Source: Actinomycetes bacterium
GTDB taxonomy: Bacteria > Actinomycetota > Actinomycetes > Propionibacteriales > Propionibacteriaceae
DNA length: 12,498 nucleotides
Assembly (NCBI GenBank): GCA_023392635.1
Contig: JAEVYS010000047.1
Span: forward strand, 1 to 12,498
Reading direction: 5' to 3'
Part shown: in pieces, positions 7,668 through 12,498 of the stretch
Layout: every line of letters begins with the position of its first letter
How positions within the stretch are numbered: position 1 is the first letter of the stretch
The notes under the pieces: model-generated
Told to the model about the DNA's origin: nothing
The model's database searches: none
The model's input: the letters and a program-made list of their open reading frames with translations, nothing else
Translations under genes and position numbers: made by a program

Positions 7668-9176
7668 GTGACGCACACCTATCGACCCTGGCCGGCGCTG
7701 TGGGCACTCGTGGTCGGGTTCTTCATGATCCTGGTCGACACCACGATTGTCTCGGTCGCGAACCCCCGGATCATGCAGGGCCTGCATGCCGACATTAATG
7801 CGGTCATCTGGGTCACCAGCGCGTACCTGCTGACGTATGCGGTCCCGCTGCTCGTGACCGGCCGCCTGGGTGACCGGTTCGGCCCCAAGCGGATCTACCT
7901 GATCGGCCTCGTGGTCTTCACCCTCGCGTCGGCCTGGTGCGGGTTCGCCGGCTCGATCGAGGTGCTGATCGCCGCGCGCGCCGTCCAGGGCCTCGGCGCG
8001 GCGCTCCTGACCCCGCAGACGATGGCCGTGATCACCCGCACGTTCCCGCCCACCGAGCGCGGGCGTGCGATGAGCCTGTGGGGTGCCACGGCCTCTGTGG
8101 CGATGCTGGTCGGCCCGATCCTCGGCGGCTTCCTCGTGGACGGCCTGGGCTGGGAGTGGATCTTCTTCGTCAACGTCCCGGTCGGCATTCTCGGCTTCAT
8201 CCTGGCCTGGCGGCTGGTTCCCGACCTCGAGACGCACAGCCACCAGTTCGACATCCCGGGAGTCGTGCTCTGGGCGATCGGCATGTCCTGCCTCGTCTTC
8301 GGGATCCAGGAGGGCGAGACCTACGACTGGGGCCAGATCTGGGGGCCGGTGAGCGTCGGCGCGCTGATCATCACCGGTGTCGTCGTCCTGGGCGTGTTCG
8401 TGTGGTGGCAGCGGCAGGGACGGGGGGAGCCGCTGCTCCCCCTGCGGCTCTTCCGCGACCGCAACTTCTCCCTCGGCAACGGCGCGATCGCGATGGTCGG
8501 CGTCGCGGTCACCGCCAACGCGCTGCCGCTGGTGTTCTACTACCAGCTGGTCCTCGGCTTCAGCCCGACCCGCGCCGCGCTGCAACTGGTACCGATGGCG
8601 GTCCTCTCCGGTGCCCTCGCACCGGTGGTGGGACGGCTGGTCGACCGGGTGCAGCCCCGCATCCTCGCGACCGCCGGCCTCCTCACGATGGCCGCCTCGA
8701 TGCTGTGGTACTCGGTCTGGCTCACCCCGGACGAGACGCTGTGGTGGCGGCTGCTGTTTCCCAGCGCCCTGATGGGCCTGGGGAGCGCCTTCACCTGGTC
8801 ACCGATCGGGACGACCACCACCTTCAACCTCGCGCGGGCCGACGCCGGCGCCGGATCCGGCGTCTACAACTCGGTGCGCCAGGTCGGTTCGGTGCTCGGT
8901 TCGGCCGCCATCGCCGCGCTGATCCAGGCCCGGCTCGCGGCCAGCCTGCCCGGCGGCGCGTCGGCCGGCAGCGGTGCCGAGGCCGCCGGACGCCTGCCCG
9001 CAGCGCTCCAGCCCGGGTTCACGGCCGCGATGAGCACGAGCATGCTGCTCCCCGCGGCGGCGGCGCTGGCCGGAGCGGTGGTGAGCTTCTTCTTCGCCGA
9101 GCGTCGCACCGAACACGCCTGGGGCCCGGTGCCGGCGACGACCGGGGAACCCGCGGGGGCCGACACCGCGCACTGA
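7668..9176 (+). CDS. MFS transporter, DHA2 (EmrB/QacA-like) drug:H+ antiporter family
   Basis: An inner-membrane exporter of about 502 residues with roughly 14 hydrophobic segments, the DHA2 pattern. It has a first helix with F-M-I-L-V-D-T-T-I-V, motif D1-like W-V-T-S-A-Y-L-L, motif A G65-R-L-G-D-R-F-G-P-K-R75, an antiporter motif C G149-P-I-L-G-G154, and a W-E-W-I-F-F-V-N-V-P-V-G segment. Members expel lipophilic drugs, dyes or natural products in exchange for protons; the substrate here is unknown. The start is uncertain. An ATG at 7602 would add 22 Arg-rich residues, but that stretch uses codons rare in the neighbours (CGA, ACA, AAA, CCT, GTT), lacks a ribosome-binding site and spans a possible terminator. 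I therefore prefer the GTG at 7668, which also lacks a clear Shine-Dalgarno. The C terminus is Gly/Pro-rich and cytoplasmic. Confidence 0.92.
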   Translation: MTHTYRPWPALWALVVGFFMILVDTTIVSVANPRIMQGLHADINAVIWVTSAYLLTYAVPLLVTGRLGDRFGPKRIYLIGLVVFTLASAWCGFAGSIEVLIAARAVQGLGAALLTPQTMAVITRTFPPTERGRAMSLWGATASVAMLVGPILGGFLVDGLGWEWIFFVNVPVGILGFILAWRLVPDLETHSHQFDIPGVVLWAIGMSCLVFGIQEGETYDWGQIWGPVSVGALIITGVVVLGVFVWWQRQGRGEPLLPLRLFRDRNFSLGNGAIAMVGVAVTANALPLVFYYQLVLGFSPTRAALQLVPMAVLSGALAPVVGRLVDRVQPRILATAGLLTMAASMLWYSVWLTPDETLWWRLLFPSALMGLGSAFTWSPIGTTTTFNLARADAGAGSGVYNSVRQVGSVLGSAAIAALIQARLAASLPGGASAGSGAEAAGRLPAALQPGFTAAMSTSMLLPAAAALAGAVVSFFFAERRTEHAWGPVPATTGEPAGADTAH

Positions 9177-9189
9177 CCGCGCTTCCCGG

Positions 9190-9195
9190 TAGTCT
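9190..9195 (+). promoter_or_regulatory. -10 element (TAGTCT) for the DUF948/DUF6167-like pair
   Basis: TAGTCT fits TANNNT. A start about 7 nt later would give a leader of about 30 nt, which includes GAGG (9221-9224) 6 nt before the ATG at 9231. No -35 is clear. Transcripts from here could run on into alaS. Confidence 0.45.
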
Positions 9196-9230
9196 TCACC
9201 CGTACAACCGACCAGACAGCGAGGTAGCCC

Positions 9231-9611
9231 ATGTCCGCCGGAGAGATCGCCGGCCTCATCGCAGCGGTGGCTGCGGTGGCGTTCGTCGTGTTCTGCGCCG
9301 TCCCGCTGCTGAAGCTCGGCCGCGTGCTGGAGGAGGTGCGCCTCGCCGTGCGCGACGTGGGGCACAACTCCGTCCCGATCCTGCAGGAACTCAAGGGCAC
9401 CGTCACTGCGACGAACACGGAGCTCGGCAAGCTGAGCGTGGTCACAGAGGACGTCGCGAAGGTGAGCGCACACGCGACCGTGGTGAGTGAGAATGCCGCG
9501 CAGTTGTCCACCCTGTTCGCGTCCACCCTCGGTGGCCCGCTGATCAAGACTGCGGCGTTCACGTACGGCGTGCGCCAGGCGGTCACCGGGAAGCGGAAGC
9601 GGGCCAAGTGA
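9231..9611 (+). CDS. DUF948 domain-containing small membrane protein
   Basis: 126 residues. One transmembrane helix covers about 5-28 (Ala/Val-rich, ending V-P-L-L-K-L). It is followed by a heptad-like amphipathic region (about 30-100, rich in Val, Leu, Thr and Glu) and a basic tail ending K-R-K-R-A-K. This layout fits DUF948, a family of unknown function sometimes likened to methyl-accepting chemotaxis coiled coils. There is no enzymatic motif. GAGG lies 6 nt before the ATG. The stop overlaps the next start by one base. From memory of other actinobacterial genomes, a DUF948 gene commonly sits just upstream of alaS. Confidence 0.85.
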   Translation: MSAGEIAGLIAAVAAVAFVVFCAVPLLKLGRVLEEVRLAVRDVGHNSVPILQELKGTVTATNTELGKLSVVTEDVAKVSAHATVVSENAAQLSTLFASTLGGPLIKTAAFTYGVRQAVTGKRKRAK

Positions 9612-9838
9612 TGGGCAAGCGCCTGTTCTGGTTCGCCGTCGGGGTGGGCCTGACCGCGCTCATCGTGGTGAAGGGCCGCGAGTACTACGAGCGCTTCACC
9701 CCGAAGGGCGTCGCCGAGCAGATCGAGAAGAGCCGCACCGGCCTGGTCGACTGGGTCGGGGAGTTCATCTCGACGATGGGCGAGGCCATGGACACCCGCG
9801 AGGGGGAGCTGCGGGAGGCTCTCGGCCTGGACGAGTGA
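9611..9838 (+). CDS. Small single-pass membrane protein, DUF6167-like
   Basis: 75 residues. A basic start (MGKR) leads into one hydrophobic helix at about 5-20, then K-G-R-E-Y-Y and a soluble acidic tail with alternating helical segments, ending A-L-G-L-D-E. It resembles the DUF6167 family found next to DUF948 and alaS in Actinobacteria. That assignment is from recall and the function is unknown. The ATG at 9611 shares a base with the preceding stop (TGATG), and a GTG one codon earlier (9608) is an alternative. The tight overlap suggests coupled translation and a joint membrane role with the DUF948 protein. Confidence 0.78.
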   Translation: MGKRLFWFAVGVGLTALIVVKGREYYERFTPKGVAEQIEKSRTGLVDWVGEFISTMGEAMDTREGELREALGLDE

Positions 9839-9920
9839 ATCCCGTTCGTCCAGGAGAACCCCCGCCCGTTCCGACCCGCAGTACCGGCGCCCTGCGCCGC
9901 GCCTCAAAGGACAACCGATC

Positions 9921-12498
9921 ATGAAGACTGCTGACATCCGCCAGCGCTACCTGGACTACTTCTCGTCGCGGGGGCACGCCATCGTGCCGTCCGCGCCCCT
10001 GGTCTACAACGACCCGACCCTGCTCTTCGTCAACGCCGGCATGGTGCCGTTCAAGCCCTACTTCACCGGCGCGGAGGACGCGCCGTTCGATCGTGCGGTG
10101 AGCGTGCAGAAGTGCGTCCGCACCCTCGACATCGAGGAGGTGGGCAAGACCACCCGGCACGGCACGTTCTTCCAGATGAACGGCAACTTCTCCTTCGGCG
10201 ACTACTTCAAGGAAGGAGCCATCAACTACGCCTGGGAGCTGGTCACCGGGAGCCAGGCCGACGGCTTCTACGGCTTCGACCCCGACAAGGTCTGGGTGAC
10301 CGTCTACCTCGACGACGACGAGGCCGCCTCCCTGTGGCGCAAGGTGGGCGTCCCGGACGAGCGGATCCAGCGCCGCGGCCTGAAGGACAACTACTGGCAC
10401 ATGGGCGTTCCCGGCCCCGGTGGACCCTGCAGCGAGATCTACATCGACCGCGGCCCTCAGTTCGGCGCCGACGGCGGCCCGGTCGTCGACGAGGACCGCT
10501 TCCTGGAGATCTGGAACCTCGTCTTCCAGACCGAGGAACTGTCGGCCGTGCGCGCGAAGGACGACTTCGACGTGGCCCGACCGCTGCCGAGCAAGAACAT
10601 CGACACCGGCATGGGCCTGGAGCGCACCGCCTACCTGCTGCAGGGCGTGGCCAACATGTACGAGATCGACGAGATCTTCCCCGTCATCACGCGGGCGGCC
10701 GAGCTCGCCGGCAAGCGCTACGGCGCCGACGGCCAGGACGATGTCCGGCTGCGGGTGGTGGGCGACCACGTCCGGTCGGCCCTGATGCTGATGACCGACG
10801 GCGTCACCCCGGGCAACGAGGCGCGCGGCTACGTGTTGCGCCGACTGCTGCGCCGCAGCATCCGCTCGATGCGACTGCTGGGCGTCAACGACCCGGTGCT
10901 TCCCGAGTTGCTGCCGGTGAGCCGCGACCTGATGGCCGCGTCCTACTCCGACGTCGTCGACCAGTGGGCGCGGGTCAGCCAGGTGGCGTACGGCGAGGAG
11001 GACGCGTTCCGTCGCACCCTCGCAGCGGGCACCCAGATCTTCGACCTCGCCGCCGGCCAGGCGCGCGAGGCGAACAGCACCGAGATCTCTGGTGACCGGG
11101 CGTTCGCGCTGCACGACACCTACGGCTTCCCGTTCGACCTGACGCTGGAGATGGCGTCCGAGCAGGGCCTCAGCGTTGACGAGGCGGGCTTCCGCCGGCT
11201 GATGCAGGAACAGAAGGACCGTGCGCGGGCGGACGCGAAGGCCAAGAAGGGCGCTGCGGTGGCGACCGAGGCCTACCGCACCCTGCGGTCGGCCGGAGAA
11301 GTGCCGTTCCTGGGCTTCACCGACCTCACCGCGGACGCCCGGGTGCGCGGCATCATCGCGGACGGACAGCTGGTCGATCGTGCCCGGTCCGGCGACGTCG
11401 TGGAGGTCGTTCTCGACCAGACGCCGTTCTACGCCGAGGCCGGCGGACAGGATGCCGACAGCGGGGTGATCACCGGTGACGGCCTCAGCCTCGAGGTGCT
11501 CGACGTGCAGCGTCCGGTGCAGGGGCTGGTGGTGCACAAGGTACGGGTCGAGGACGGCGAGCTGGCGACCGGGTCGTCGGTGATCGCTGCCGTGGACGCG
11601 CTGGCTCGTGCGGGCGCGTGCCAGGCGCACACCGCCACCCACATCGTGAACGCCGCGCTGCGGCAGCTGCTCGGCGAATCCACCCACCAGGCCGGCTCGT
11701 ACAACAAGCCGGGCTACCTCCGGTTCGACTTCAACGCGTCCGGGGCGCTGAGCCACGGGCTGAAGGAGGAGCTGGAGGGCGTGGCGAACGAGGCGATCCG
11801 CGCCGACTACGAGGTGACCGCGACCGAGATGCCGCTCGCGCAGGCGAAGGCGCTCGGTGCCCAGGCGATGTTCGGCGAGAAGTACGGCGACGTCGTTCGC
11901 ATGGTCGAGCTCGGCGGGCCGTGGTCGCGCGAACTGTGCGGCGGCACCCATGTCGAACGAACGTCCCAGATCGGCCTGCTCAGCCTGCTGGGCGAGTCCT
12001 CGGTCGGCTCAGGGCTGCGGAGGGTCGAGGCCTTCGTCTCCGCCGACGCGTTCGCGCACCTCGCGAAGGAGCGCGCGCTCGTCGCCGGCCTCGCCGACCT
12101 GCTGAAGGTGCAACCCGACCAGCTCAACGACCGGGTGGCGCGGCTGGTGGCCCAGGTGAGGGCGGCCGAGAAGGAGATCGCCACCCTGCGCAGCCGCGAG
12201 CTGCTCGGCAACGTGCCCGCGCTGGTGGCGGGCGCCGAGCGCGTGGGCGGCTATGAACTGGTGGCGCAGCACCTGCCCGGCACCGGCGCGGACGACCTGC
12301 GCACCCTGGCGATGGAGGCCCGTGCGTCGTTCGGCTCCCGTCCCGGCGTGGTCGTGCTGGTCGGCGGGGACGCGAAGCCCGTCCTCATCGTCGCCACCAC
12401 CGAGGCGGCCCGCGGACTCGGCGCCAGGGCCGGAGCGCTCGTGGGCATCGGCGCCGCTGCGCTCGGCGGACGCGGCGGCGGTCGCGACGACCTCGCCC
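9921..12498 (+). CDS. alaS: Alanyl-tRNA synthetase, C terminus cut by the window edge
   Basis: 859 complete codons are open from the ATG to the window end with no stop. The last residues, G-G-R-G-G-G-R-D-D-L-A, match the point where AlaRS usually has some 10-30 residues left, so the gene is nearly complete. It charges tRNA-Ala and edits mischarged Ser or Gly. Class II motif 2 is T78-R-H-G-T-F-F-Q-M-N-G-N-F-S-F-G-D94. Motif 3 is D228-T-G-M-G-L-E-R235. The tRNA-recognition region is about 240-460. The editing domain has H570-T-A-T-H574 and C673-G-G-T-H677, so all four zinc/editing ligands are present. A coiled coil (about 700-765) and the C-Ala domain follow. AAAGGA (9906-9911) lies 9 nt before the ATG. 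The 82 bp upstream carry no clear promoter, so the preceding membrane-protein transcript may read through. Confidence 0.97.
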   Translation, partial: MKTADIRQRYLDYFSSRGHAIVPSAPLVYNDPTLLFVNAGMVPFKPYFTGAEDAPFDRAVSVQKCVRTLDIEEVGKTTRHGTFFQMNGNFSFGDYFKEGAINYAWELVTGSQADGFYGFDPDKVWVTVYLDDDEAASLWRKVGVPDERIQRRGLKDNYWHMGVPGPGGPCSEIYIDRGPQFGADGGPVVDEDRFLEIWNLVFQTEELSAVRAKDDFDVARPLPSKNIDTGMGLERTAYLLQGVANMYEIDEIFPVITRAAELAGKRYGADGQDDVRLRVVGDHVRSALMLMTDGVTPGNEARGYVLRRLLRRSIRSMRLLGVNDPVLPELLPVSRDLMAASYSDVVDQWARVSQVAYGEEDAFRRTLAAGTQIFDLAAGQAREANSTEISGDRAFALHDTYGFPFDLTLEMASEQGLSVDEAGFRRLMQEQKDRARADAKAKKGAAVATEAYRTLRSAGEVPFLGFTDLTADARVRGIIADGQLVDRARSGDVVEVVLDQTPFYAEAGGQDADSGVITGDGLSLEVLDVQRPVQGLVVHKVRVEDGELATGSSVIAAVDALARAGACQAHTATHIVNAALRQLLGESTHQAGSYNKPGYLRFDFNASGALSHGLKEELEGVANEAIRADYEVTATEMPLAQAKALGAQAMFGEKYGDVVRMVELGGPWSRELCGGTHVERTSQIGLLSLLGESSVGSGLRRVEAFVSADAFAHLAKERALVAGLADLLKVQPDQLNDRVARLVAQVRAAEKEIATLRSRELLGNVPALVAGAERVGGYELVAQHLPGTGADDLRTLAMEARASFGSRPGVVVLVGGDAKPVLIVATTEAARGLGARAGALVGIGAAALGGRGGGRDDLA

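Noticed and set aside
9886..9898. GGCGC-CCT-GCGCC hairpin in the alaS leader as a T-box or attenuator
   Set aside because: Only a 5-bp stem in GC-rich DNA. There is no T-box sequence, no specifier stem and no terminator/antiterminator alternative.
9765..11951. 728-codon open frame on the minus strand opposite alaS
   Set aside because: It lies fully antisense to an intact AlaRS with all motifs. Its composition is the Arg/Gly/His/Val-rich pattern of a high-GC shadow frame, with no recognisable domain.

Overview
This window comes from a high-GC Actinomycetota chromosome. The base composition, actinobacterial AlaRS/AspRS/RarA sequences, leaderless GTG starts and the gene order all point that way. 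A Propionibacteriales-type lineage is my inference from general resemblance and is not proven here. Gene density is normal, with no stretch above 300 bp lacking a gene. I see no tRNA, rRNA, CRISPR array, insertion sequence or prophage gene.

Layout. (1) A minus-strand DUF349 protein (44-1297) is divergent from (2) a plus-strand run: a metallo-beta-lactamase-fold hydrolase (1410-2102), hisS (2102-3433, 1-nt overlap) and aspS (3460-5253, with its own probable promoter inside the end of hisS). (3) A 23-bp-stem hairpin (5269-5318) separates aspS from a convergent PadR-family regulator (5324-6043, minus). That regulator has seven GPFG-type hexapeptide repeats before its winged helix and a palindrome-containing promoter. 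(4) Divergent from it are rarA (6211-7572, leaderless GTG) and an MFS drug-efflux-type transporter (about 7668-9176). (5) Two small single-pass membrane proteins (DUF948, and a DUF6167-like partner) overlap by 1 nt and precede alaS (9921 to the window end). alaS is cut by the window edge near its C terminus.

How the genes fit together. Most of the window is core information processing: charging of tRNA-His, tRNA-Asp and tRNA-Ala, and replication-fork maintenance by RarA. These sit in an order I recall as widespread in Actinobacteria (DUF349, MBL hydrolase, hisS, aspS, rarA, DUF948, DUF6167, alaS). The PadR regulator and the MFS exporter are the two genes that do not belong to that core. They flank rarA and may be a regulator/efflux pair, which is an inference.

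No wholly new system is evident. The most interesting points are the repeat-bearing PadR protein and its operator-like promoter, a HisRS of the eukaryote/archaeal-like rather than LRPEGT type, an AspRS carrying the residue typical of discriminating enzymes, and two leaderless genes with identical -10-to-start spacing.
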